Positions 39,067 through 49,200 of a stretch of 51,687 nucleotides of DNA are shown here, in pieces. Position 1 is the first letter of the stretch, and every line of letters starts with the position of its first letter. The stretch spans positions 1 through 51,687 of the forward strand of contig JAJRTN010000180.1 in NCBI GenBank assembly GCA_024278275.1. The letters run 5' to 3'. Both the position numbers and the translations under genes were made by a program. The DNA is from Candidatus Hydrogenedentota bacterium. Lineage in GTDB: Bacteria; Hydrogenedentota; Hydrogenedentia; Hydrogenedentales; JAJRTN01. The notes below the pieces were generated by a model that saw nothing but the letters and a program-made list of their open reading frames with translations, did not search any database and was not told the DNA's origin.

Positions 39067-41646
39067 ATGCCAGTTTCAACCATCGACGGCCCCCGGTCAC
39101 CGCTGTTTCGCGCGGTGTCTTTGGCGGGGAATACCACCTTTAGCGCCCTCGCGGGTCCCCGTTCTCCCCTGGGCGAGGACATGAAGGACCAGTTGAAGCA
39201 CGCGCCCCGGGGCGAGTGCGTGGCCTGGGGCATGCCTTTTACTGTCGGGCGGCCCTTGGTGGCGAAGGACGCGCCCGCCGAAACCGATTTCACGCCCTTC
39301 CGCGCGCGGTCGCTGGTGTTCATGCACACCACGGACCGAAAGCCCCTCGAATGGAACCGGGACGGTGTCCACTCGCCCACCCGGGGCACGGGGTGTTTGG
39401 GCGAGGCCGTGGCCGATTACGTCATCCGCTACACCGATGGCACGGAAGCACGTCACACCCTGCTGCGCCGCCACGAGATCGGCATGTATTGGCGGCACTG
39501 GGGCGAGAATTGTTTCCAGGCGGTGGCCCACCAGAAGCAGCGTACGTTGACGCCGCTCACGGAGCAGCACGAGCAGCCTTTTCCCTGGGGGCAGACCCAG
39601 ACGCGAACCCTTGTGCCGGACATGATGCCCTGGGTGAATTGGATCTGGTCCTGGCGGAACCCTTTTCCGGGGAAGGAAATCGCAGGGCTTCGCATCGAAC
39701 CGCGCGGCGAAGCACTGGTTCTCTCCGGGCTTTCCGCGGGGCGGACGGAATCCTGTCCCTACCGGTGGGAAGGGCGGCGCAAGGCGGTACTCCGGCTCCC
39801 CAAGGGCGAGACCTTTGAGCCCGCGCTGGATGAAATGGGCCTGTTGAAGCAGGTTCAACTGGACCTGGGCCAGGTCATTTCCGCCCGGCCGCGCACCTGC
39901 TATCCCGACGACACCTGGGCGAAGACCTACAACAACCAGCTTCCCCTCGTCTCGGAAAACGAGGTGCTGGTGGAATACACCGCGCATCCCGAAGCGCGGT
40001 TCCATTGTCCCGGACGGAAGCCCCTGCCGGTGGCGGCGCTGGAGCAGGCGAAAGGGGCCGGCGCGCTTACGCCGGTGGCCCCGGCCACGCAGACGGTAAA
40101 GATTCGCGTGGTGGAAAAGGGTTCCCGCCGGCCCGTGGCCGTGAAGCTTCATGTCCATGGCGCGGCGGGCGAGTACCTCGCGCCCAACCACCGCCACCGC
40201 ATCCCCAACACGGCATGGTTCGAGGACTACAGCGCCGACTTTGTCCACGAGGGCCTTCACGACTGCACCTACATCGACGGCGAGGCGGTCTTCAAGCTCC
40301 CCCTGGGGCGGGTCTACATCGAAGTCAGCAAGGGCTACGAGATCAAGCCGGTCCGTAAGGTGGTCGAAATCACGCCGGGCAGGCGATCCATTACCCTTAC
40401 CCTGTCCCGCGTGCTGCCCTGGCGCGCGCGGGGCTGGGTGACCGCCGACACGCACGTCCACTTTCTTTCGCCCCAGACCGCGTTGCTCGAAGGCCGGGCG
40501 GAGGGCGTGAACGTGGTCAACCTCCTCGCCAGCCAGTGGGGCGAACTGATGACCAACGTGGGGGACTTCGACGGCAAAACCACCTTCGGTTCCCGCGAGG
40601 CCGGCGGCGACGGCGAACACCTGGTGCGGGTGGGGACCGAGAACCGCCAGCATGTATTGGGCCATATCTCGCTGCTGGGCTATGGCGGGGCAATGATTAC
40701 CCCCATGACCACCGGCGGTCCCGACGAATCGGCCATCGGCGATCCCGTCGAGGTGCTGTTGACCGAATGGGCGCGCCAGTGCCACCGGCAGGGCGGCCTG
40801 GTGGTCATCCCCCACTTCCCCAATCCCCGCTGCGAGAACGCGGTCACCCTGATCGAGGGCGACGCCGACGCCGTGGAAATGACGTCCTGGGGCAACATCC
40901 ATGGCGGCATCGATCCCTATTCCCTCAGCGACTGGTACCGGTATCTCAACTGCGGTTACGCGGTGCCGGCCGTGGCGGGCACCGACAAGATGAGCGCCGA
41001 CACCCCCGTGGGCGCCATTCGCACCTACGCCAGGATTACCGACGGCGATCCCTTCACCTATGAAAACTGGATGGCCGCCGTGCGCCGGGGCGAGACCTTC
41101 GTCACCTACGGCCCGCTCCTGGAGTTCACCGTGGATGGCCATCCCGCGGGAAATACCATCGCGGTGGGTCATCACGGCGGAACGGTCACGGTGAATTACC
41201 GTCTCGCCAGTTGCACCGTCCCCATGACCCGCGTGGACCTGGTGGTCAATGGCGAAATCGCCGAAAGCCGCACGGTGAAACCCTGGGCCGCCGAGGGGTA
41301 TTGGACCTGCGCGCTGGAAAAAAGCGCCTGGATGGCCCTGCTCGTGCGTGGCCGCTACCCGGACAAGCCCGAAATTATCGCGGCCCATTCCTCCCCGGTG
41401 ATGGTCCACGTGGAAGGGTCCGTACTTAGTTCCGCGACCGACGCCCTCACGATCCTGGAACAGATCGAGGGCGCCATGGCCTACCTGGAGACCCTGGGCA
41501 CCCGGGCCGATGACGCGGCGCGAAAGCGGATGCGCCTCGTGCTGACCGCGGCCCACCGGCGTCTGCACAACCAGATGCACCAGCGCGGGCAGTATCACCG
41601 GCACACCCCCGCGGAAAACCATGGGGAGCATGACAACGGCGCATGA
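39067..41646 (+). CDS. CehA/McbA-type PHP-fold metallohydrolase
   Basis: An 859-aa protein. Residues 1 to about 350 form a large N-terminal region of unknown fold. A short beta-sandwich-like segment follows (VKIRVVEKGSRRPVAVKLHV, about 345-450). The PHP-type metal site is ADTHVHFLSP near 460, with H583 in IPHFPNPRCE and AGTDKMSAD near 640. A C-terminal beta domain and helical tail end it. CehA/McbA relatives are PHP-family phosphoester or carbaryl-type hydrolases common in planctomycetes. No signal peptide is evident, though the N-terminus is uncertain: ATG 39067 has GGGGA 5 nt upstream, ATG 39055 is also in frame. It overlaps the next gene by 4 bp. Confidence 0.8.
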   Translation: MPVSTIDGPRSPLFRAVSLAGNTTFSALAGPRSPLGEDMKDQLKHAPRGECVAWGMPFTVGRPLVAKDAPAETDFTPFRARSLVFMHTTDRKPLEWNRDGVHSPTRGTGCLGEAVADYVIRYTDGTEARHTLLRRHEIGMYWRHWGENCFQAVAHQKQRTLTPLTEQHEQPFPWGQTQTRTLVPDMMPWVNWIWSWRNPFPGKEIAGLRIEPRGEALVLSGLSAGRTESCPYRWEGRRKAVLRLPKGETFEPALDEMGLLKQVQLDLGQVISARPRTCYPDDTWAKTYNNQLPLVSENEVLVEYTAHPEARFHCPGRKPLPVAALEQAKGAGALTPVAPATQTVKIRVVEKGSRRPVAVKLHVHGAAGEYLAPNHRHRIPNTAWFEDYSADFVHEGLHDCTYIDGEAVFKLPLGRVYIEVSKGYEIKPVRKVVEITPGRRSITLTLSRVLPWRARGWVTADTHVHFLSPQTALLEGRAEGVNVVNLLASQWGELMTNVGDFDGKTTFGSREAGGDGEHLVRVGTENRQHVLGHISLLGYGGAMITPMTTGGPDESAIGDPVEVLLTEWARQCHRQGGLVVIPHFPNPRCENAVTLIEGDADAVEMTSWGNIHGGIDPYSLSDWYRYLNCGYAVPAVAGTDKMSADTPVGAIRTYARITDGDPFTYENWMAAVRRGETFVTYGPLLEFTVDGHPAGNTIAVGHHGGTVTVNYRLASCTVPMTRVDLVVNGEIAESRTVKPWAAEGYWTCALEKSAWMALLVRGRYPDKPEIIAAHSSPVMVHVEGSVLSSATDALTILEQIEGAMAYLETLGTRADDAARKRMRLVLTAAHRRLHNQMHQRGQYHRHTPAENHGEHDNGA

Positions 41647-42434
41647 AACGGCAATACATCGAAAAACGCGTTCAGCGCGTGTTGACGGTCCTGGTGGTGG
41701 TGCTGTTCGCCGGTTGCGAGCAGGGCGTCGTGTTGCGCGGGATGGTCTACGACACCCAGGACCACGCCCTGCCCGGCGTGGCGGTGACCGTGCGGGGCAC
41801 GAGTTACCAGGATGCCACCGACGCCCTGGGCAGGTACGAAATCCGTTGCCTGCCCGGCGTGCTTGAACTGGAGTTCGCCAAGACGGGCTATACCCCCGCC
41901 CGCCTGACCGTGCCCGTCGCCGACTACCAGCCGGTGGAGGCCGAGGCGATCCGGCTCTGGAACCTGCCTCCCGAGAAGGGTGTCTTCCTCCTGGAAAACC
42001 ATCGTTACCGGGCGCTCACCCGGACCGAACCCAGGGAATACCGTCTTGCCGACGGACCCACCATCCTGGCCACGCGCAAGGCGCCCGAGTTGACCACCGT
42101 CCTGTCCGCGCCCTTCCTCGTTTGCTACAAGCTTCCCGCCTACGACGTGCGCATGCACCGTCTCGAACAGGTCGAGGCCGCCCTGCCCCAGTCCAACGCC
42201 GCGAAGGAGCGGGTCTGGGCCGCGACCGACTCCATTCCCATCGCGGCCGATGCGTTGGACGAGCCGGAGCGTTTGCTGTTGGTCCTACGCCCCGACGTGG
42301 CCCTGGCGCCGGGCCGCTACGCCATCCATTGGGGTGCCCTGGACGGTTACAACACCATCGACTCACGCGTCTTCCTCATCGAGGTGACCGATTCCACCGA
42401 GGCCGGGTCACCCCCAAAAGGTTCATCCGACTAG
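41643..42434 (+). CDS. lipoprotein with carboxypeptidase-regulatory-like domain
   Basis: A 263-aa predicted lipoprotein. Signal with lipobox LFAGC (Cys25). Residues about 30-100 are a carboxypeptidase-regulatory-like beta-sandwich (VVLRGMVYDTQDHALPGVAV, YQDATDALGRYEIRCLPG, LELEFAKTGYTPARLTV). The remaining 160 residues are not recognised, but LLLVLRPDVALAPGRYAIHWGALDGYN suggests a second small beta domain. It starts inside the stop of the CehA-type gene (ATGA, 4 bp) and is clearly co-translated. Such pairs suggest an envelope-associated hydrolase with an anchoring or substrate-holding partner; this is inference. Confidence 0.78.
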   Translation: MKRQYIEKRVQRVLTVLVVVLFAGCEQGVVLRGMVYDTQDHALPGVAVTVRGTSYQDATDALGRYEIRCLPGVLELEFAKTGYTPARLTVPVADYQPVEAEAIRLWNLPPEKGVFLLENHRYRALTRTEPREYRLADGPTILATRKAPELTTVLSAPFLVCYKLPAYDVRMHRLEQVEAALPQSNAAKERVWAATDSIPIAADALDEPERLLLVLRPDVALAPGRYAIHWGALDGYNTIDSRVFLIEVTDSTEAGSPPKGSSD

Positions 42435-42439
42435 AGCGT

Positions 42440-42650
42440 ACCTTGACCTGATGGAGGGCCGCGATCTTGAGCTTGAAGAACCCGGTGTCACGAAGTCCAT
42501 AAGCTTGCCTTTTCATGGTTTTGACCTTGTTGTTGGCGCCCTCAGGCGGTCCTGTGAAAATGGGGTCGTCATACCAGGTCAAGACGCCCGGCCTGGTCGG
42601 AACCCGTTTGCCGAGCGGCTCCACCGTTCCTTGGCCGATGGGATTTACCC
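42440..42650 (-). pseudogene. ISL3-type transposase C-terminal remnant
   Basis: On the minus strand the frame encodes VLTWYDDPIFTGPPEGANNK followed by VKTMKRQAYGLRDTGFF and KLKIAALHQ. This is the closing segment of ISL3-family DDE transposases (YD-P---TGP-EG-NNKIK--KR-AYG-RD--FFKLKI-A-H). The rest of the transposase is missing, and the fragment has no start and a read-through end. It occupies most of the gap between the lipoprotein and metallophosphoesterase genes. Confidence 0.75.
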
Positions 42651-42668
42651 AACGGTTCCGGCACCGCC

Positions 42669-42697
42669 TTGCGGCGCGCGTGGCGTCCAGTTATGAT
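42669..42697 (+). promoter_or_regulatory. predicted sigma70 promoter of the metallophosphoesterase gene
   Basis: TTGCGG (42669-42674), 17-bp spacer, TATGAT (42692-42697), ending 39 bp before the start at 42737. The string GTTATGATGG recurs at 44415, upstream of the HgdB-like gene, hinting at a shared -10 region. Confidence 0.5.
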
Positions 42698-42736
42698 GGG
42701 GGCGGAAACGTTCCTGAAACCGTGGAGATGTTGTAC

Positions 42737-44377
42737 ATGCGTTACGGGATGAAGATCGCTGTATTCCTGATGTTGGCCCTGACCCTCGGGGCCGGAGCCT
42801 TGGCGGGCGAGTTCGAAGTGCCCATACACGGGGGTGCCACCCCCTGGACCACGCTGGAAGCGGGGGCCGAACCGGGCGATTTCACCTTCGCCATCGTGCC
42901 CGATCGCACGGGGGGCAATCGACCGGGACCGTTTCGGGAAACCATGAAACGGCTCAATGCCTTGGGTCCCGATTTCGTGGTATCCGTGGGTGATCTCATC
43001 CAGGGCTATTCCGAGGATCCGGCGGTACTCCGCACGGAATGGGAGGAGTTGGACGGCATCGTGACGGGCCTGCGTATGCCATTCTTCTACACGCCCGGAA
43101 ACCATGACATCTCGAACGACGCGATGGAAGGGTTTTGGAAAGCGCGTTACGGCCGGGCCTACTACCATTTCAAGCGCGGGAACGCTCTTTTCCTGGTGAT
43201 GAATACGCAGGATCCGCCGGGCGGCGGTCCCCGTTTCTCCGAAGAACAGATAGCTTACTTCAAGCAGGTCATCGAGGAGAACCAGGACGTTCGCTGGACC
43301 TTCATCCTTTTCCATCAGCCCACGTGGGTGGATGGCGAAAACCCTCTCGCCGCGATAGAAACGGCCCTCGAAGGGCGGCCTTACACCGTTTTTGCCGGGC
43401 ATTACCACGGCTACAGCTACACCGAACGTAAAGGCCGGAACTACATTGTCTGTGCGACAGCCGGGGGGGGGAGCAACCTTGCCGGTCCGCTTCGGGGCTC
43501 CTTCGACCATGTGGTCTGGGTGCGCGTGGACCGGGACGGTCCCCACATCACGAATGTATTGCTCAACGGGCTCTATGGTCCCGACGTGGTGGGCGAGGAA
43601 ACGGAACGGCTTCGGGATACACTGGCGAAAGCCACGGGCATACTGTCGATACCGCCGGTCATTGTGGGGCCGGAAGGGCTGAAGGCCGAAACCGTGTCCT
43701 TCGAGGTGGAGAACCGCCAAATCCTTCCGGCGATACTGACCGGGAGTTTTTCGGAAAACCCGGAAGTGGCCGTTTCTCCCGCCAAGCTGGAAATCCCCCT
43801 GGCCGTGGACGGCCGTCGGCGTATCGAGCTGAAGGTCACCCCCCGGAACGGCGTGGCGGACCGGCTTCCCGCGCCGCTGGTCTTTGACGGCACGGCCGTC
43901 TACCACCTGCCGGATGGTCAGGAGGTGCGGGTGCCCTGCAGGGCCCCAATCGCTTTTGTTCGTGCCTACGAGGATCGCAGGTGGGATTTCGATGACGGTC
44001 TTGGAGGTTGGGGCAAACCGGTTCAGGCCAAGCTCTCGGTGAAGGATGGCATCCTCCAGGTGCAGGCCACCGGGATCGATCCGTACATGACCTGTTCCTT
44101 TGAGGACGACGGTTCCGCCGGTCCCACCGGTTCCATCGTGCTGCGCCTCCGTTTGCGCGGATCGTCCGATGGTCCCCTGCAGGTTTTCTGGATGACCCGG
44201 GAGAACCCCGCCGCCTCGGAGCAGCGGAGCAGCGGGTGTTTGATTGAACACGACGGCGCATGGCACGAATACGAGGTAACGTTTACCGCGAAAGCGCCGA
44301 TCACCTCGATCCGTATCGACTCCGGGAGCGCCCCGGGCCTAATAGAGTACGATTATATCGAATTGGCGCAACGGTAG
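42737..44377 (+). CDS. exported calcineurin-like metallophosphoesterase
   Basis: A 546-aa protein with a signal peptide (residues 1-23, MRYGMKIAVFLMLALTLGAG). The dinuclear metal site is intact: FAIVPDRTGG near 53, VVSVGDLIQGY near 80, TPGNHDIS near 120, LFHQPTW near 195 and AGHYHGYSY near 223. A C-terminal region of about 280 residues follows, with a beta domain (about 320-420) and a carbohydrate-binding-like jellyroll at the end (WDFDDGLGGWGKP...LIEYDYIELAQ). It presumably hydrolyses phosphoesters outside the cytoplasm, perhaps bound to a polymer. ATG 42737 has GGAG 9 nt upstream; ATGs at 42728 and 42749 are alternatives. Confidence 0.88.
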   Translation: MRYGMKIAVFLMLALTLGAGALAGEFEVPIHGGATPWTTLEAGAEPGDFTFAIVPDRTGGNRPGPFRETMKRLNALGPDFVVSVGDLIQGYSEDPAVLRTEWEELDGIVTGLRMPFFYTPGNHDISNDAMEGFWKARYGRAYYHFKRGNALFLVMNTQDPPGGGPRFSEEQIAYFKQVIEENQDVRWTFILFHQPTWVDGENPLAAIETALEGRPYTVFAGHYHGYSYTERKGRNYIVCATAGGGSNLAGPLRGSFDHVVWVRVDRDGPHITNVLLNGLYGPDVVGEETERLRDTLAKATGILSIPPVIVGPEGLKAETVSFEVENRQILPAILTGSFSENPEVAVSPAKLEIPLAVDGRRRIELKVTPRNGVADRLPAPLVFDGTAVYHLPDGQEVRVPCRAPIAFVRAYEDRRWDFDDGLGGWGKPVQAKLSVKDGILQVQATGIDPYMTCSFEDDGSAGPTGSIVLRLRLRGSSDGPLQVFWMTRENPAASEQRSSGCLIEHDGAWHEYEVTFTAKAPITSIRIDSGSAPGLIEYDYIELAQR

Positions 44378-44497
44378 GTTCCGCCATGAATGGAAGGCCT
44401 TCGCGTAAACGCGCGTTATGATGGTGGAGGCGAAGCAGGGCCGGCGACCTTCCGGGATGGACCGGACAGGCGGCGCGGCCGCGAGGAGGGGTCTTGC

Positions 44498-46237
44498 ATG
44501 TCACCGACCCATGAAGCCGGCACGTCCCGGGATTACAAGGCCGGCGGGCGGCTCTCCGGGTTCCAAATCGCCCAGCGGGTCGCCATCGAGGAACGGCGTC
44601 TTCTGCGTGAGGCGGGACTCGATGCGCCCGAATCTTTTACCCGGCCCGCGGAACGCCCCTTCACCAGGGCCGAGCGTGACCGGATGACGCTCCTCTTCGG
44701 GGGCCTCACCAAGCGCCACGACCGGCTTATCCGTGCCGCCACGCGAAACCTGGGGTATTGTGTCGAGGTGATTCCCACCCCCGTGAAAGGGGATTTCCAG
44801 ACCGGGAAGGAATACGGCAACAACGGCCAGTGCAATCCCACCTACTTCACCACGGGCGCGCTGGTCAATTACCTGCGCCGCCTGCGCGATGAGGAAGGGA
44901 TACCCACGCGGGAAATCCTGGACCACTATTGCTTCGTCACCGCGGGCGCCTGCGGGCCGTGCCGTTTCGGTATGTACGAGGCGGAATACCGTCTTGCCCT
45001 GCGTAACAGCGGCTTTGACGGATTCCGCGTGCTCCTTTTTCAGCAGAAGGGCGGGCTGCTGCAATCGGACGATGATTTTGGCTTGGCGTTGAACATCGAT
45101 TTCGCCCTGGCCCTGCTGAATGCGCTGGTCATGGCGGACATCCTCAATGCCCTGGCATGCCAGATTCGCCCCTATGAAGTGGTTTCCGGACAAACCGACG
45201 CGGTTTTTGAACAGGTGCTGGTGAAACTGGAGAAACATCTCATGGGGCGGTCCGAGGAAGACCGTCGGCCCCCCTGGTGGGCGCGGATGTCGGGCCGCCT
45301 GCTGTCGCCGTTGGGGCAGGCCTGTGACGTGGAGAAGATCGTGGCCCAGTTGGGGAACCGGTTTCACACCGACGCCCTGGCGGAATGCCGGGAGATCATT
45401 GACCGCGAAATCGAGGTGGACTATACCCGCCCGAAGCCTTTGTGCAAGATCACGGGCGAGGTCTGGGCCCAAACCACCGAGGGCGACGGCAACTATCACA
45501 TGTTCCGCTTCCTCGAGTCGCAGGGGGCCGAGGTGCTGGTGGAACCCATCACGACCTGGGTTAATTACATGATTGCCCAGGAAGTGGCCAAACGGCGGGA
45601 CCGCAAGGGGCTGAACACCGCCGGATTCGTGGGACGCATGAAAGCCGAACTGGCGTTTCTACGCGACCGCGTGCGTTTCGGCCTGGCGACACGACTGCTC
45701 AACCGCGAGTATGACCGAATGCGCGAGGCCTTGGGCGGAACGACCCGCGCCCAGGTTTGCCAGATGATGCTGCAGCGACTGGGCCATCCCTATTACAACC
45801 GGAAGACCGGCGGCGGCGAGGGGCACCTGGAGGTGGCGAAAAGCATTTACCATGGGGCCATGGGCCGCGCCCACATGGTGATGAGCCTCAAGCCCTTCGG
45901 CTGCATGCCCTCGTCCCAGTCCGACGGCGCGCAGGCCGCCGTGATGGCCCGCTATCCCGACCTCAATTTCATCCCCATCGAAACCTCCGGTGAAGGCGAC
46001 GTGAACGCCCACAGCCGTGCCCAGATGGCCCTGGGCGAGGCCAAAGCGAAATGCAGGGACGAATTCTCCAGGGCCGTGACGGAAACCGGACACGGTATCG
46101 ACGGGATTCGCGCCCATTGCGCGAAACATCCAGCCTTGCGGCGGCCGCTGCAAAGAATCCCGAAACAACCCGGCATCGCCGGTACCGCCGCCAATTTCGT
46201 GTATTATGTGGCAAAGAAAATGGGAAGGCAGGCCTAA
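44498..46237 (+). CDS. 2-hydroxyacyl-CoA dehydratase (HgdB)-like / DUF2229-type component
   Basis: A 579-aa protein related to the C-terminal part of the giant activase-dehydratase fusions of anaerobes. Family segments: MTLLFGGLTKRHDRLIRAA (about 63-81), GNNGQCNPTYFTTGALVNYL (about 107-127), TAGACGPCRFGMYEAEY near 150, and KPFGCMPSSQSDGAQAA near 465. The conserved cysteines (CNP, ACGPC, GCMP) are candidate ligands for a [4Fe-4S] or double-cubane cluster. ATG 44498 follows GAGGAGGGG. Its activator is the next gene, starting at the base after the stop. In most genomes the two are one polypeptide of about 1400 residues; here they are separate and the order is reversed. The substrate is unknown; no CoA-transferase or acyl-CoA genes are nearby. 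Confidence 0.83.
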   Translation: MSPTHEAGTSRDYKAGGRLSGFQIAQRVAIEERRLLREAGLDAPESFTRPAERPFTRAERDRMTLLFGGLTKRHDRLIRAATRNLGYCVEVIPTPVKGDFQTGKEYGNNGQCNPTYFTTGALVNYLRRLRDEEGIPTREILDHYCFVTAGACGPCRFGMYEAEYRLALRNSGFDGFRVLLFQQKGGLLQSDDDFGLALNIDFALALLNALVMADILNALACQIRPYEVVSGQTDAVFEQVLVKLEKHLMGRSEEDRRPPWWARMSGRLLSPLGQACDVEKIVAQLGNRFHTDALAECREIIDREIEVDYTRPKPLCKITGEVWAQTTEGDGNYHMFRFLESQGAEVLVEPITTWVNYMIAQEVAKRRDRKGLNTAGFVGRMKAELAFLRDRVRFGLATRLLNREYDRMREALGGTTRAQVCQMMLQRLGHPYYNRKTGGGEGHLEVAKSIYHGAMGRAHMVMSLKPFGCMPSSQSDGAQAAVMARYPDLNFIPIETSGEGDVNAHSRAQMALGEAKAKCRDEFSRAVTETGHGIDGIRAHCAKHPALRRPLQRIPKQPGIAGTAANFVYYVAKKMGRQA

Positions 46238-49200
46238 GTGAGGCACACGGACGGACACGGACAGGCACGGACGGACACCGATGGGCATGGAGTGATTTCG
46301 CGGGTTCGTCCGTGCCTGTCCGTGTCCGCCCGTGACGATTCCCGTGCCGCGGAGGCGTCCCCCCCCGCCTTCCAGCCCACGGCGCAGTATCCCGCCGGGC
46401 TGATGGTCGGGCTGGACGTGGGCAGCACGACGGTAAAGGCCGTGGTGGTGGAGCCGGTGTCGGACACGGTGCTCTGGAGGGATTACCGCCGCCACGAGAC
46501 GCGGCAGGCGGAGATGTGCCTTCAATTTCTCGACCGTATCCGCGCCGCCTTCCCCCATGTGCCCGACGGCGCCTTCCGCGTATTCGCCACGGGATCGGGC
46601 AGCGCCCCGGTGGCGCGGCATATCGGCGCGCGCTTCGTGCAGGAAGTGAACGCGGTCGCGTTGGCGGTGGAGAAGCTTCACCCCGAGGTACACAGTGTCA
46701 TCGAACTGGGCGGACAGGACGCGAAGATTATTGTTTTCAAGGACGACCCGCGCACGGGACGGAAGAAGAAAATCCCTTCCATGAACGACAAGTGCGCGGG
46801 AGGTACGGGCGCGGTCATCGATAAGATCAACGCCAAGCTCCGCATCCCCGGCGATGAACTCCGCCACATGGGCTACGACGGCGTGCGGCTCCATCCGGTG
46901 GCGGGCAAGTGCGGGGTGTTCGCGGAAACGGATATCAACGGTTTGCAGAAACAGGGCGTGCCCGCCGACGAGTTGATGGCCTCTCTCTTTGAGTCCATCG
47001 TGCAGCAGAACCTGACGGTCCTCACGCGGGGCCACACGCTGCGGCCGGTGGTGTTGCTCCTGGGCGGCCCCAATTACTTCGTGAAGGGCATGGCCGAGTG
47101 CTGGCGCAAGAACATCCCCCTTATCTGGAAGGAGCGCCATGTCCCGGTTCCCGAAGACAAGCCCCTGGAGGAGCTGATCGTGGTGCCGGAGGATGCCCAG
47201 TACTTTGCCGCCCTGGGCGCGGTGGCCCATGGTCTTGAGGAGACCGGGGACGACCCGGACACGGGGGTCTTCACGGGCACGGCGCAACTTCGCTGGTACC
47301 TCGACGCGGGTCGTAAGAAAGAAAAGCAGGCGTCGGGACGGGCGGGCTTGTCCGAGAGCGAGGAAGAACTGGCGGCCTTCCGCCGTGCCTACACCATCCC
47401 CCCGTGGGAACCCGCGCATTTCACCCCGGGCACGGTGGTCGAGGCCTTCGTCGGTGTGGACGGTGGCTCGACCAGCACCAAGGCGGTGCTCATTGATCAC
47501 CACAGGAACATCCTCGCCAAGGCCTACCAGCTTTCCCAGGGCAATCCCATCGAGGATTGCAAGGATATGTTCGCCGACCTCGATGCGCAGGTAAGCGCGC
47601 AGGGGTGTACGCTTAAGATCCTGGGCGTGGCGACCACGGGTTACGCGAAGGACATTCTCCGCGATGTCATCGGCGCGGACGTGGCGCTGGTCGAAACGGT
47701 GGCCCACACGCGGAGCGGTCTGCACTTCCACCCCGACGCGGATGTCATCTGCGACGTGGGCGGACAGGACATCAAGATTATCATCCTGCGCAACGGCGCG
47801 GTGAAGGATTTCAAACTGAACACCCAGTGTTCCGCGGGCAATGGATACTTCCTTCAATCCACGGCGGCCGATTTCGGCTACTCGGTCGAACAATACGCCG
47901 ACGCCGCGTTCCAGGCCGAGGCCATGCCGGACTTCGGTTATGGCTGTGCCGTGTTCATGCAGTCCGATATCGTGGACTTTCAGCGCCAGGGGTGGCGCGC
48001 CGAGGAGATCATGGCCGGGTTGGCGGCGGTGCTGCCCAAGAACATCTGGCTTTACGTGTCCCAGGTTCCGAACCTGCCCAAGCTGGGCAGGACCTTCATC
48101 CTGCAAGGCGGAACGCAACGCAACCTGGCGGCGGTCAAGGCCCAGGTGGACTTTATCCGGAGCCGTTTCCGGGGCACGGGGATCGACCCCGTCATCACCG
48201 TGCATCACCATTGCGGCGAGGCCGGCGCCATCGGCTGCGCCTTCGAGGCGCACCGTCTCTACCATGAAGACGGACGGCGCACAACCTTTATCGGGCTTGA
48301 CGCGGTCCGGTCCATCGCCTATCGCACCACGCGGAACGAAAACACCCGTTGCGGCTTCTGCAAGAACAAGTGCGTCCGCACCTTCATCGACGTGAAAGCC
48401 GCGCGCAACGGTAAGGCCCGCCCGGCGCCGTCCATGAAGTCGAAGGTCCCCCTGGATGTGGACGAACAACGGCTGATTATCGCCACCTGCGAAAAGGGCG
48501 GCGTGGAAGATCTCGACGCCATGAAGGCCATTAAGCAAGGCCTGGACGACACGAAGAAGCGTTATCCCAACCTGGTGGAAAGGAGTGCGAAGAAGGTCTT
48601 CCTGCCGGTTGCCACGCCGCGGGTGGCCGACCCGCCCCCGGTGGAACGCTGGTTCATGCTGCCCGCCACGCGAAAGGCCCTCCGCGCCCGTCGTGACGCC
48701 ATGGCGCGGCGGGCAACCTTCCGCATCGGCATGCCCCGCGTGCTCAACATGTACGGACAGGCCCCCTTCTTCATGGCTTATTTCCAGGCCCTTGGCCTGC
48801 GGGACCGCAATATCGTCTGGTCCGACGTGACCACCGAGGAAGGCTACAAGGAGGGCGCGAAGCGGGGGAGCATCGACCCTTGCTTTCCCAGCAAGGTTGC
48901 CATTGCCCACGTCCACAACCTGCTTCAGCACAAACACACGGCGTCGCGGCCGCTTGACGCTATCTTTTTCCCCATGGTGGATTCCTTCCCCACCTGGCTC
49001 AACGGGGTGGCCGACCACCGGGCCTGTCCCACCGCCGCGGTAACCCCTGAATCGGTCCATGCGGCTTTCGTGAAGGAGGGCGACCTTTTCGCCGAGCGGG
49101 GGCTGGTCTACAAAAAGACCTTCCTCAACCTGGACGATCCCGCGCTCTGCGCGCGGCAGATGCACGAAGACTGGCACGGTCTCCTGGGCATCTCGGAAGG

